NCBI GenBank assembly: GCA_023957975.1
Contig: JAMLGM010000011.1
Coordinates: 38,694-102,693 of the forward strand
Reading direction: 5' to 3'
Origin: Microthrixaceae bacterium
Lineage (GTDB): Bacteria > Actinomycetota > Acidimicrobiia > Acidimicrobiales > Microtrichaceae
Length of the DNA stretch: 64,000 bases
A program made the translations under genes and the position numbers. The notes beneath the pieces were generated by a model. That model made no database searches, was not told the origin of the DNA, and saw nothing but the letters and a program-made list of their open reading frames with translations. This document shows, piece by piece, positions 1 to 8,525 of the stretch (the stretch's first letter is position 1; the number at the start of each line of letters is the position of its first letter).

Positions 1-398
1 AGCGGCGCATCGATGGTGGTGAGCGGCGGCGTCGACTGCAGCACCGACACCGAACTGACGTGCACGATCGGGTCGCATCCGGCTCGGGCCGCGGCGCCGA
101 GCACGTTGGCCGCGGCGACGGTGTTGGTGCGGTGGGCTTCGGCGGCCTGACGGCGGTGAAGTGCGACCATCGCCGCGGCGTGTACGACGGCGTCGCACCC
201 GTCGATCGCGGCGCCGACCGTGGCGGGGTCGGTGACGTCGCCCACCACGAGGTCGCAGCGGTCGGCCGCCTCGCCGAGTAGTGCCCGCGCCTTGGCCGGG
301 TCGCGCACCAGCAGTCGCAGGTCGTGGCCGGCGGCGTCGATGGCCCGCACGGCGTGTGATCCGACAAAGCCGGTGGCTCCCGTCACGAGCACCTTCAC
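1..398 (-). CDS. NAD-dependent epimerase/dehydratase, N-terminal part (cut by window edge)
   Basis: Only the first ~132 codons lie in the window, running leftward off base 1. The start is GTG at 398, with AGAGGAGG eight bases upstream. The protein opens VKVLVTGATGFVGSHAVR, the GxxGxxG dinucleotide-binding loop of extended short-chain dehydrogenases. It continues through the beta4 stretch VVHAAAMVALH and a later HVSSVSVL, as in NDP-sugar epimerases and 3-beta-HSD-like enzymes. The catalytic YxxxK and substrate-binding half are outside the window, so the substrate cannot be assigned. It diverges from the methyltransferase gene on the plus strand, with ~140 bp of shared upstream DNA. Confidence 0.85.
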   Translation of the reverse strand, partial: MKVLVTGATGFVGSHAVRAIDAAGHDLRLLVRDPAKARALLGEAADRCDLVVGDVTDPATVGAAIDGCDAVVHAAAMVALHRRQAAEAHRTNTVAAANVLGAAARAGCDPIVHVSSVSVLQSTPPLTTIDAP

Positions 399-539
399 CG
401 TTCGCCTCCTCTGATTCGTCGCGATCATCGTCGCTGGCGCTCGCTGGCTGCGGTCGCCGCGTCGCCTGTGTGGGCGCCGCGACGTCACGATATCGATCCG
501 GTTCGCGCCGTGTCAGAACCCATCAGTAGGGTGTGGTCC

Positions 540-2030
540 ATGGCCCGGACCCGAGTCTCCACGTCGACGGCGAACTTCGGTTCCGGGCGCCGCGAGGCAC
601 ACGACGCCTCGGCGTTCTACGACCGTTTCGTCGCCCCGGAGATCTCCACCGACACGACGGTGAATCCGCCCGCCGAGGTCGACGTCATCTACGAGGCCGA
701 TGCGCGTTCGATGGACAAGGTCGCCGACAACTCGGTGGCGCTCGTGGTCACGTCGCCGCCGTATTTTGCGGGCAAGCAGTACGAAGAAGACCTCGGGGTC
801 AACGGGGTTCCGGCGGATTATCTCGAGTACCTCGAGTTGTTGCGTGACGTGTTCGCCGAGTGCAAGCGGGTGCTCGAACCGGGCGGGCGGATTGCGGTGA
901 ATGTGGCGAATCTGGGGCGGCGGCCGTACCGCTCGTTGTCGGGCGATGTCACCGCCATCCTGCAGGATCTCGGGTTGTTGTTGCGCGGCGAGGTCGTGTG
1001 GTGGAAGGGGCGTGCCGCGGGCGGTTCGTGCGCATGGGGGACGTTTCAGCGCCCGTCGAATCCGGTGCTTCGCGACGTGACCGAACGCATCGTGATCGCC
1101 AGCAAGGGTCGCTTCGACCGTGCGCTCACCCCAGCGCAGCGCCTGGCGGACGACCTGCCGTCGACGGCCACGATCTCGCGCGAGGAGTTCATGGAGGCGA
1201 CGACCGACCTGTGGGAGATCCCGCCGGAGCGGGCGACCCGTGTCGGCCATCCCGCCCCGTTTCCGGTCGAGCTGCCGTTGCGGGCCATCGAGCTGTACAC
1301 CTACGTCGACGATGTCGTGCTCGACCCGTTCATGGGGTCGGGCAGCACTGCGGTGGCGGCGGTTCGGTCCGGGCGCCGGTTCGTGGGTTTCGACATGGAC
1401 CCGAACTACATCGAGATCGCGAATCGTCGGGTCGACGAGGAGCGCGAACGCATCGAGGTGTCGGCGGAGGGCGGGGTGGGCTCGGACGTCCACGTCGAGT
1501 TGCGTGCCGACGATTTTCGTGGCCCGGTCGACGACAGCCTCAAGACGGCGATTCGCGATGGGCGTCAGGTGCGCGAGTTGGCCGAGATCGTGTTGCGAGA
1601 CGCGGGGTTCAACGACATTCGTGTCGACGTGAAGCCGCGGGGGTTGGGTATCACGTTGAGTCTGGTGGCCGCCGATGCGGGCGGACGCGACTGGGCCTTC
1701 GACGTGACGGGAGCCTTGACGACGGTGCGCGGCGGCCTGCGACGCACCGACAATCTGTGGAAGTCGCTCGCCACCGCTGCGGTTCTGCATGCCGGGCAGA
1801 CCGCGGGCGGTGACGGCGGCGATGGCAGCGGCGGCGGCGATGCCATGCCGCTGGTGTTGATGACCACCGACGTGCCGAAGAAGGGGTCGTCGGGGTGGCG
1901 TGCGTTGCAGACGGTGATGGGGGAGGGCCGCGCGGTGTTTGATGTGGTGGAGGTCCTGAACCCCGAACATCACGAGCGCCTCGCCACCTACGCCCGCGCC
2001 AGCTCGTTCTCCGATAACCAGTGGTCGTGA
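540..2030 (+). CDS. Site-specific DNA methyltransferase (beta class) with extra C-terminal domain
   Basis: A 496-residue protein. Motif IV TSPPYF is near residue 71 and precedes motif I DPFMGSGST near residue 262, the order of beta-class N4-cytosine/N6-adenine methyltransferases. The ATG at 540 is preferred because the family-like sequence starts there and GTAGGGTG lies upstream. After about residue 310 the protein leaves the methyltransferase fold and has a second domain of ~180 residues, with WAFDVTGALTT, RTDNLWKSLA and PLVLMTTDVP. The D...K spacing recalls PD-(D/E)XK nuclease-like folds, but that is only a guess. No restriction gene is adjacent, so it may be solitary or self-contained. The last codons (FSDNQWS, TGA) lie inside the 50-bp palindrome at 2006-2055. 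Confidence 0.85.
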   Translation: MARTRVSTSTANFGSGRREAHDASAFYDRFVAPEISTDTTVNPPAEVDVIYEADARSMDKVADNSVALVVTSPPYFAGKQYEEDLGVNGVPADYLEYLELLRDVFAECKRVLEPGGRIAVNVANLGRRPYRSLSGDVTAILQDLGLLLRGEVVWWKGRAAGGSCAWGTFQRPSNPVLRDVTERIVIASKGRFDRALTPAQRLADDLPSTATISREEFMEATTDLWEIPPERATRVGHPAPFPVELPLRAIELYTYVDDVVLDPFMGSGSTAVAAVRSGRRFVGFDMDPNYIEIANRRVDEERERIEVSAEGGVGSDVHVELRADDFRGPVDDSLKTAIRDGRQVRELAEIVLRDAGFNDIRVDVKPRGLGITLSLVAADAGGRDWAFDVTGALTTVRGGLRRTDNLWKSLATAAVLHAGQTAGGDGGDGSGGGDAMPLVLMTTDVPKKGSSGWRALQTVMGEGRAVFDVVEVLNPEHHERLATYARASSFSDNQWS

Positions 2031-2055
2031 TCACGACCACTGGTTATCGGAGAAC
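2006..2055. repeat. Palindromic repeat, family 1, copy 1
   Basis: Perfect 50-bp palindrome with half-site GTTCTCCGATAACCAG then TGGTCGTGA and centre GTGATCAC. Pairing extends to 2002-2059, giving 58 bp. It holds the stop codon of the upstream methyltransferase and lies ~60 bp before purN. No U-tract follows, so it is not a textbook intrinsic terminator. Confidence 0.97.
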
Positions 2056-2105
2056 GAGCAAGGCGGCAGGCTTTCGCCACGTTCGCCACGTGGGGTCGGT
2101 GCAAG

Positions 2106-2111
2106 TAGCCT
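2106..2111 (+). promoter_or_regulatory. Possible -10 element of purN
   Basis: TAGCCT sits eight bases before the purN GTG. No ribosome-binding site is visible between them, which would suit a leaderless or nearly leaderless transcript. No convincing -35 is seen. Confidence 0.3.
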
Positions 2112-2118
2112 TGCGCCG

Positions 2119-2718
2119 GTGAATCTGGCCGTGCTCGCCTCCGGCAGCGGGACCCTCCTCGACGCGATTTTGACTTCAGGGCTGCCGATTTCGGTGGTCG
2201 GGGTCGATCGCACCTGTCGGGCCGAAGAGGTCGCTGCGGCGCACGGGGTCGAGTGCATCAAGATCGAGCGCGGCGACTTCACCCCCGCCTTCGACCGCGA
2301 GGCCTACGACGCCCGCTGGGTCGAGGCGCTCGCGCCCTATGAGCTCGATCTCATCGTGATGGCGGGGTACGGCACGATCCTCAGCGAAGTGATGCATGCC
2401 GCCTACCCGCATCGCATCCTCAACACCCATCCGGCGTTGTTGCCGTCGTTCAAGGGCTGGCACGGGGTGCGTGATGCGCTCGACTACGGCGTGAAGGTGA
2501 CCGGATGCACGGTGCACATCGCCACGCTCGGCGTCGATGAGGGGCCGATCCTCGCCCAGGAGGCGGTGCCCGTGCTCGACGACGACGACGAGGCGAGCCT
2601 GCACGAGCGCATCAAGGACGTCGAGCGTCGTTTGTATGTCGACACGATCCGTCGTGTCATGGAGACCCCGAACCTGTTGCTCGGCCGCCGCGCCGACGCC
2701 ACGGCCGACCCCGGCTGA
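2119..2718 (+). CDS. purN: Phosphoribosylglycinamide formyltransferase
   Basis: A 199-residue cytosolic enzyme of de novo purine synthesis that transfers formyl from 10-formyl-THF to GAR. It opens NLAVLASGSGTLLDAI (phosphate-binding loop). It carries the NTHPALLPSFKG active-site segment with its histidine, and GCTVHIATLGVDEGPI, where the Asp serves in catalysis. Length is normal for PurN. The start is GTG at 2119. It is followed 53 bp downstream by purH on the same strand, so the two consecutive folate-dependent formyl-transfer enzymes are paired. The C-terminal ~15 residues are family-nonspecific. Confidence 0.95.
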   Translation: MNLAVLASGSGTLLDAILTSGLPISVVGVDRTCRAEEVAAAHGVECIKIERGDFTPAFDREAYDARWVEALAPYELDLIVMAGYGTILSEVMHAAYPHRILNTHPALLPSFKGWHGVRDALDYGVKVTGCTVHIATLGVDEGPILAQEAVPVLDDDDEASLHERIKDVERRLYVDTIRRVMETPNLLLGRRADATADPG

Positions 2719-2771
2719 TGACCCCGGCTGATGACCCCGGCAGATGAAGCCGACCGAAGGAGTTGTGTGAG

Positions 2772-4331
2772 ATGAGAGCGCTGCTGAGCGTCTACGACAA
2801 GACCGGCGTGGTGGAATTCGCCACGGCGTTGCACGAACTCGGCGTCGAGTTGATCAGTTCCGGCGGCACTGCGAAGGCGATCGCCGCGGCGGGCGTCCCG
2901 GTGACCGACGTGGCCGAGTTCACCGGGTATCCGGCGATGTTGGGGCACCGGGTCGTGACGTTGCATCCGCTCGTGCACGGGGCGATCCTCGCCGACCGCA
3001 ACGACGCCGATCACCAGGCCGACATCGAGCGCTACGACATCCGCCCGATCGATCTGGTGGTGGTGAATCTCTATCCGTTCTCGTCGGATCCCAGCGTGGA
3101 ACTGCTCGACGTGGGCGGGCCGACGATGGTGCGGGCCGCGGCGAAGAACCACGAGTTTGTGGGCGTTTTGGTCGACCCGACCGATTACGACTCGGTGCTC
3201 GACGAGATCCGGGCGAACGGCGAGTTGTCGTCGGGGTTGCGTCGGCGCCTGGCCCGCAAGGCGTTCGCGGTGACCGCGGCCTACGACACCGAGATCGTGC
3301 AATGGCTCGACTCGCTCGACTCGCCCTCGGGTGTCGCCGACTCGCCCGCCGCTCCTGAAGGTGACGCGCAGCCCGACGCCGCCGCGCAGCTCCCCGAAAC
3401 CCTGCACATCGCCGCGGTCCGCTCGGAGGTGTTGCGTTACGGGGAGAACCCCCATCAGGTCGGGGCACGTTATGTCACCGCCAATGGCGATTCCTGCTGG
3501 GAGAGCGCGGTCGTTCACCAGGGCAAGGCGATGTCGTATCTGAACGTGTACGACGCCGATGCCGCGTGGCGGTTGGTGTGGTCGCTCGGCGAGGAACGTC
3601 CCGCCGCGGTGGTCATCAAGCATGCGAACCCGTGTGGGGTGGCGGTGGCCGACACGATCGAGGAGGCGTACCGCCTGGCACACGAGTGCGATCCGATCTC
3701 GGCCTTCGGGGGCATCGTGGCGTTGAACCGCCCGATGACCAGGGCGGTTGCCGAGTCGTTGGTGAACGTGTTCACCGAGGTGGTCGTGGCCGAATCGTAT
3801 GAGCCGGGTGCGCTCGAGGTGCTGGGGTCCAAGGAGAACCTGCGGGTGATCGAAACCCGTCGCCCGGTCGCGGCGGCGCTCGACGTCCGCGGCATCGAGG
3901 GCGGGTGGTTGGTGCAGACGACCGACGTGGTCACCATCGATCGTTCGGCGTGGAAGGTCGTGACCGACCGGGCGCCGTCGGATGCGGAGATGATCGACCT
4001 CGAGTTGGCGTGGAAGGTGGCGGCGAAGGTCACCTCGAACACGATCGTGTTGGTGAAGGACGGCCAGGCGGTCGGCATCGGTGCGGGGCAGCAGAATCGC
4101 CGCGACTCGGGTCGGATCGCAGCGGAGAAGGCCGACGGCCGCGCGGCGGGCGGCGCGTGTGCGTCGGATGCGTTCTTCCCCTTCCGCGACGGGCTCGACG
4201 CAGCGATCGAGGCGGGGGCGACCGCGGTGATCCAGCCGGGCGGGTCGATCCGCGACCAGAAGGTCATCGACGCCGCGAACGAGGCGGGCATCGCCATGGT
4301 CTTCACCGGCGAGCGTCACTTCAAGCACTGA
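2772..4331 (+). CDS. purH: Bifunctional AICAR formyltransferase/IMP cyclohydrolase
   Basis: A 519-residue enzyme of the last two steps to IMP. The N-terminal MGS-like cyclohydrolase domain has LLSVYDKTGVVEFA and VVVNLYPF. The C-terminal AICARFT domain has RYGENPHQ, the catalytic KHANPCGVA and SDAFFPF. ATG at 2772 is chosen over upstream TTG because AAGGAG lies at a proper distance and the protein starts with the family N-terminus. A Ser/Pro/Ala-rich insert near residues 180-205 is a linker between the domains. It follows purN in a likely operon. Confidence 0.97.
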   Translation: MRALLSVYDKTGVVEFATALHELGVELISSGGTAKAIAAAGVPVTDVAEFTGYPAMLGHRVVTLHPLVHGAILADRNDADHQADIERYDIRPIDLVVVNLYPFSSDPSVELLDVGGPTMVRAAAKNHEFVGVLVDPTDYDSVLDEIRANGELSSGLRRRLARKAFAVTAAYDTEIVQWLDSLDSPSGVADSPAAPEGDAQPDAAAQLPETLHIAAVRSEVLRYGENPHQVGARYVTANGDSCWESAVVHQGKAMSYLNVYDADAAWRLVWSLGEERPAAVVIKHANPCGVAVADTIEEAYRLAHECDPISAFGGIVALNRPMTRAVAESLVNVFTEVVVAESYEPGALEVLGSKENLRVIETRRPVAAALDVRGIEGGWLVQTTDVVTIDRSAWKVVTDRAPSDAEMIDLELAWKVAAKVTSNTIVLVKDGQAVGIGAGQQNRRDSGRIAAEKADGRAAGGACASDAFFPFRDGLDAAIEAGATAVIQPGGSIRDQKVIDAANEAGIAMVFTGERHFKH

Positions 4332-4393
4332 GGCTTCGGGCGCCGCGCGGCTCGGCGCCGCTCGGAGCGCTCGGCACCGCTCGTTCGTTTGCT

Positions 4394-4448
4394 CGCGAAG
4401 TTTCTGCCAGAAACGACATCACGTGTCACTTCTGGCAGGAAGTTCGCG
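4394..4448. repeat. Inverted repeat, family 2, copy 1
   Basis: A 55-bp imperfect inverted repeat with ends CGCGAA and TTCGCG, arms of 25 bp around TCACG, and four arm mismatches. Its right end touches the stop codon (4449-4451) of the AAA ATPase. The second copy lies upstream of that gene at 5872-5926. Confidence 0.93.
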
Positions 4449-5694
4449 CTACGCGGGTTCGGTCCAGAGCGATGCGATCGGCGCGGCGGCGATCCGGTCG
4501 GAGAGTGCGAAGAGAGACGGACCGGTGTGGAGGACGACGCCAGCGACGAATCGTTCGCCGAGCGTGTCGCGCAACCATTCGATGTGGGCGCCGTCGGCAC
4601 GGCTCGGCGCAGAGGATGCTTTCACTTCGATCGCGATGACTCGATCTCCGCTGAGTTCGACGAGGAGGTCGATTTCGCGGCGGCCGTTCTTGTCGCGGAG
4701 ATGGAAGAGCCGTGGTCGAGGTCCGCTCACCGCCAGCTCCAGATCGAAGTTGTGCAGCGACGAAGGTGTCGATCCGCGACCCAGGATGTCCCCGTCTCAT
4801 GACGCTGCGGGCGTCCATGCGGAGTGCTGCGCCGATGAGCGACGCATCGGTGATGTAGCGCTTCGGCGTCTTGACGAGTCGCGAGAGTCGATTCGTGAGC
4901 CACGCGGGCACGGCATCGAGGACGAACAAGTTCGAGAGAAGCCGCTCGTAAGCGTTTGCCGTCCGCCGGTCGACGGCCGCGGCTCCGAAGATCGTGTTGT
5001 CAGCCACAATCCCCGCGGAGTTGAGCGCCAACGTCTCAAAGTACCGCTCCAACAGGACGGGATCTCGACCCGATATGTCGACCGCGTCGCGCGTCAGCAG
5101 CTGATCGAGGTAGCTGGCGAGCCAGCGTTCGCGACCTGATCCGTTTAGCCTGAGCGCCGCGTCCGGGAATCCGCCACGAAGCGCCAACTCGATGTAGCCG
5201 ACAAGGTCCGGTGGCGCTGTTGGTGTGCCGAGCGCCATTGGATCACCAGCGGCCAGTACCGCGAGCGGACCCCGTTCGCCGATGGACCCTACGATTTCGC
5301 GCTCGGACAGCCCCCACATGTCGAGACGGATCAGCCGACCGGTCCCGGGCCATGTCTCGGCCACAAGGTCGGCCCGAATGCTGCCCGTCAGAATGAACCG
5401 ACCAGGCCGACTGTCATCGTCCACGGCACGCTTGACTGCACCGAGCACGCCAGGAACGGCCTGCCACTCGTCGAGGAGCACCGGCTCATCAAAACTGGCG
5501 AGGGCCGCATCGGCGTCCGCGACGAACGCGGCCGCCTCGGCGGGCCGGTCGAGACGAACGACGCTTTTTGCGTACCGGCGAGCGGTCGTGGTCTTTCCGG
5601 ATGCACGTGGTCCGACGACAAGTACAGCGGGGTGCACGCGGATGACCTCGCTGAGCTCGTCATCGAGGAATCGACGTACGTACTGATCGGACAT
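4449..5694 (-). pseudogene. AAA ATPase with DUF4143-type C-terminus, frameshifted
   Basis: Starts at ATG 5694 (MSDQYVRRFLDDEL). Residues ~25-45 hold Walker A (VVGPRASGKTTTARRY) and ~70-80 the Walker B-like segment EPVLLDEWQAVPG. The DUF4143 middle follows, with ALRGGFPDAAL and YLDQLLTRDAVDI. Near 4730-4795 the frame breaks: GDILGR, IDTFVAAQLR and LELAVSGPRPRLFHLRD are consecutive in relatives but alternate between two reading frames here, implying up to three small indels. The conserved end (DLLVELSGDRVIAIEVKAS) is in the shifted frame and stops at 4449. The original frame would run into the flanking repeat. This looks like a decayed gene, though sequencing error in a G-run cannot be excluded. 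Inverted repeats flank it on both sides. Confidence 0.8.
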
Positions 5695-5871
5695 GTCGCC
5701 AGGATACCGTCGCAGACCAGGCTTCGATGCTCATCTGGACCACCGCGCGATGTCGTTCTAGACCACTCACCGATGTCGGTCTGGACCGTCGGTCTGGACC
5801 GTCGGTCCGGGTGGTCGGCGCTGGGTGGTCGGCACGCGCTCGCCGCTCGCCGCCGCTCGGCGCTGCTCGTC

Positions 5872-5926
5872 CGCGAAGTTTCTGCCAGAAACGACATCAC
5901 GTGTCACTTTTGGCAGAAAGTTCGCG
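5872..5926. repeat. Inverted repeat, family 2, copy 2
   Basis: Same 55-bp structure as 4394-4448, with a few substitutions in the right arm. It lies ~180 bp upstream of the AAA ATPase start, so that gene sits between two copies. Confidence 0.93.
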
Positions 5927-6275
5927 AGGAGATCGGTGACCAAACGCCGCCATGAACGGCGTCGGGGCGGGGTCCGTAGTCGGACGCCCACCCCGACGAC
6001 TGCTCGCCACAGCGAATGGGTGCATTTGGCGATGTGCCCACATCGGAAGTGGTGGCAATGTGCCCCAGCGGCACGGCGCCTCGTTCGACGGCACGGGTGT
6101 CGTCGTGCCGAGGCGCCTGAACAGCATTTCAACCGTTGAAGTTGAATGTCAAGACATTCTGATGAGGATCACCGCAGCTCGCTGGCCGCCGTATCGCCTC
6201 GCCGGTTGCCGTACCGCCCCGGCCGCCCCGGGCGCTCTGTGGGTAAGCCGCTGTGGGCAAGCCGTTCTGGTGGGG
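5927..6275. other. Intergenic stretch without a convincing gene
   Basis: No reading frame here has a plausible start, ribosome site and protein-like composition. The only structure seen is the hairpin at 6075-6117. The DNA looks like gene-free spacer between the ATPase cassette and the small gene ending at 6276. Confidence 0.6.
6075..6117. terminator. Hairpin, possible terminator of the minus-strand genes
   Basis: GGCGCCT at 6075-6081 pairs with AGGCGCC at 6111-6117, and inside it CGGCACG (6089-6095) pairs with CGTGCCG (6104-6110). No T-run follows. It lies ~160 bp past the end of the gene that stops at 6276. Confidence 0.35.
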
Positions 6276-6506
6276 TCAGACGGCTTGTGTCTGGTCGAGC
6301 AAGCCGGACAGCTCGATTGATGCTTGGAGGTTCGCGTTGGCCGTGTTGTGGCTCAGCCAGAGTGTGACTGCGGCCGCGCGCACATCATCGGGTTCGCCCT
6401 CAACGCCGAGTCTCGTGCACAACCTGGACACGGTGAGCGGCTGGGGCATCTCTTCGCCGGGCCGCAGAAAGGCGTCGTCATCCCAGATTCGTTGATGGAT
6501 GCTCAC
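6276..6506 (-). CDS. Small hypothetical protein (76 aa)
   Basis: GTG start at 6506, preceded by GGGAGG at good spacing. It encodes VSIHQRIWDDDAFLRPG..., then a helical stretch with VRAAAVTLWLSHNTANANLQ, ending LLDQTQAV. I recognise no family; there is no signal peptide or membrane segment. It lies 59 bp downstream of the DUF1648-type membrane protein on the same strand and could be co-transcribed with it. The strong ribosome-binding site is the main reason to call it real. Confidence 0.55.
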   Translation of the reverse strand: MSIHQRIWDDDAFLRPGEEMPQPLTVSRLCTRLGVEGEPDDVRAAAVTLWLSHNTANANLQASIELSGLLDQTQAV

Positions 6507-6565
6507 GTCAGCCTCCCAGTCAGATGGATTCAATGGCTCGCTCGATCGATCGATTCTGGCATGGC

Positions 6566-7615
6566 TCAGCGCTGGTCGAGGATGGCACGCAACGCGGCGA
6601 CGGCGTCCTGGGGGTGTTCGACGCTGACGGCGAAGCGCTTGCCCGACCGTCGGGTGACCTCGAGTGCGTCGCCGCGGCGCAACACCACGGCTCGCCGGCC
6701 GCGTCGTGACCGCACGCCGAAGCCGCCGAATTCGCCCATCGGGTCGATGTCGATGAGTTCGACCGATTCGATGTCCTCGATCGGCACGCGGAATCTCGGA
6801 AGTCCGAGGATCGAGCGCACGGCGAGCCCGGTTCGGTCGATCTCGACGTTGAACACGCTGGTCGACGCGATGAGTACCGCGAGGAGGATTCCGACGAACG
6901 TGAGCGGTGCGGCGCTGACCAGGTTGTTGCCGAACAGCCACCGGCCGAGCCCCACCAGGAACAACCCGGCGGCGGCCACGCTCAACGCGATAAGCGGTTT
7001 GGTGGCGAAACGTGCGACCCCGTGCCACGAGCCGCCAGCCCCAGCGCCGCCATGAGATGAGTCGGCCGCGGGGATAGGGGTCGCCGAAACCCGGGTGCCG
7101 GGCGATTCCTGGGCGGGTTGGATGAACCACCCCAGCGCACCGACGGCGAATCCGATCGCCAGCGAGTAGACGGGGATGGCGAGGCCGAGGCGCACGTCGT
7201 TGGTGTCGGTGAGGCCTCGTTGGGCGAGCGTGAGCCACGTCGACAACACGGTGACGAAGGTGGTGATGCCGGCCGACACCGCCCCCATCATCCGATAGGT
7301 CGGCCCTCGGCCGCCTCGGCGGATTCCCGGAAGGGTGGTCACTCCGAGCAGCAGGGGGAGCCCGTATCCCAACACGAATGTGAGGGCGAGGTTCCACCAC
7401 GGCGAGGCGAAGGAGTTGGGGCGTCCGTTGGTGCCCCAGTGGATGGCGATCTGGTCGGGCAGGTCGCCGAGGATGGCGATCTGAACAACGAGTGCGACGG
7501 TGGTGACGATCGACGGCAACGCGATGGCAGCGAGGCTGAAGCGACTGACGACCGTGGAGGCGTCGGGCCCCGGGGTGTCGGGCCCCGAGGTGCCGGGCGG
7601 CGTGGTCACGGTCAT
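6566..7615 (-). CDS. Multi-pass membrane protein with DUF1648-like domain
   Basis: A 349-residue membrane protein. About six hydrophobic segments alternate with loops: FSLAAIALPSIVTTVALVV, then LALTFVLGYGLPLLLGV, and two more pairs up to about residue 240. Just after the first membrane segment is LPDQIAIHWGTNGRPNSF, the loop typical of DUF1648. The cytosolic C-terminal ~100 residues (VEIDRTGLAVRSIL, VPIEDIESVELIDID) resemble a PH-like domain. The ATG at 7615 overlaps the stop of the upstream HAD gene by four bases (ATGA), so translation is probably coupled. The transported or sensed molecule is unknown. Confidence 0.7.
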   Translation of the reverse strand: MTVTTPPGTSGPDTPGPDASTVVSRFSLAAIALPSIVTTVALVVQIAILGDLPDQIAIHWGTNGRPNSFASPWWNLALTFVLGYGLPLLLGVTTLPGIRRGGRGPTYRMMGAVSAGITTFVTVLSTWLTLAQRGLTDTNDVRLGLAIPVYSLAIGFAVGALGWFIQPAQESPGTRVSATPIPAADSSHGGAGAGGSWHGVARFATKPLIALSVAAAGLFLVGLGRWLFGNNLVSAAPLTFVGILLAVLIASTSVFNVEIDRTGLAVRSILGLPRFRVPIEDIESVELIDIDPMGEFGGFGVRSRRGRRAVVLRRGDALEVTRRSGKRFAVSVEHPQDAVAALRAILDQR

Positions 7616-8334
7616 GCCGCCCCACCGAGCCCACCGAGCCCGCCAAGCCCGCCGAGCCCGCCAAGCCCAACCACCCCGATGTCGTCGATCAGCCACCGAC
7701 GAGCCGTTGCCGCCGTCGTGAAGTGGTGCGAGCGGATGCCGAGTGCGGTTGCGGCCTCGACGTTGGCGAGCGAGTCGTCGAGGAACACACAGCGGTGCGC
7801 TTCGAGATCGTGCCGTTCGAGCAGCAGTTCGTAGATGCGGGGGTCGGGTTTCGCCATGCCCACAGCGCCGGACAACACGTAGTCGTCGAACTTGTGAAAC
7901 ACGGGGTAGCGCTCGAGGGTGAGGGCGAAGGTCTCGGTGCTGAAGTTCGACAGTCCGAGCACCCGGTGCCCGGCGGCCAACAGGTCGTCGATGAGCGCCT
8001 CGGTGCCGTCGACCATGCCGGGGATCGTTTCGATCCAGCGGTCTCGCCAAGCGAGCAGCGGCTCTTCGTGGTGGGGGTGTTGGTCGACGAGTTCGCCGAC
8101 GACGTCGGCGAGCGGGGTGCCGAGGTCGCAGCGCAGGTTCTCGGCCGGGGTGAGCACGGTGGAGAGAAACTCGTCTACCGCGGCGTCGGTGTGGAAGAAC
8201 TCGCTGAACAGCGCTCGCATCGACCACTGGACGACGACGTTGCCGAAATCGAAAACGACCGCGTCGACACCCGAGCTGAGGCGGGCATCGAGGCCCGTGC
8301 TGAGGCGAGTGTCGGTCGAGGTCGGCTGAGTCAT
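7612..8334 (-). CDS. HAD-superfamily hydrolase
   Basis: A 240-residue cytosolic HAD-IA-type protein. Motif I is VVFDFGNVVV (nucleophile Asp; DFGNV variant of DxDGT), motif II is LGLSNFS, the motif III Lys is in MAKPDPRIYE and motif IV is VFLDDS. This pattern is typical of haloacid-dehalogenase/epoxide-hydrolase-N-like phosphatases; the substrate is not predictable. ATG at 8334 is preferred to TTG two codons earlier. The C-terminus ends in a run of GLG repeats encoded by short tandem DNA repeats at about 7620-7670, absent from the family and probably produced by slippage. It overlaps the downstream membrane-protein gene by four bases. Confidence 0.82.
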   Translation of the reverse strand: MTQPTSTDTRLSTGLDARLSSGVDAVVFDFGNVVVQWSMRALFSEFFHTDAAVDEFLSTVLTPAENLRCDLGTPLADVVGELVDQHPHHEEPLLAWRDRWIETIPGMVDGTEALIDDLLAAGHRVLGLSNFSTETFALTLERYPVFHKFDDYVLSGAVGMAKPDPRIYELLLERHDLEAHRCVFLDDSLANVEAATALGIRSHHFTTAATARRWLIDDIGVVGLGGLGGLGGLGGLGGAA

Positions 8335-8525
8335 GTCCAACAGGCTATGGCCGACCGGTGACAGCGGGGGTCGGTGACCAGCGGCGGTCGCGCTCTCGTT
8401 GCGTTCCCCGCGCGGGCGGCGTACCCTGCTGCCAACGGCCGAGTCGTGCGCACAGGGCGTGGGTGCGGCCGGGTATCGAAACCGCGGTTTCCTCAGTACG
8501 AACGAGTATGAAACGGAAACCAGTC

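Noticed and set aside
513..1973. Long minus-strand frame opposite the methyltransferase
   Set aside because: High-GC antisense shadow: Arg/His-rich composition, no domain, while the plus strand has a clear methyltransferase.
5897..6127. Small minus-strand frame in the intergenic stretch (76 codons)
   Set aside because: No ribosome site, it runs into the family-2 repeat, and its composition is not protein-like.
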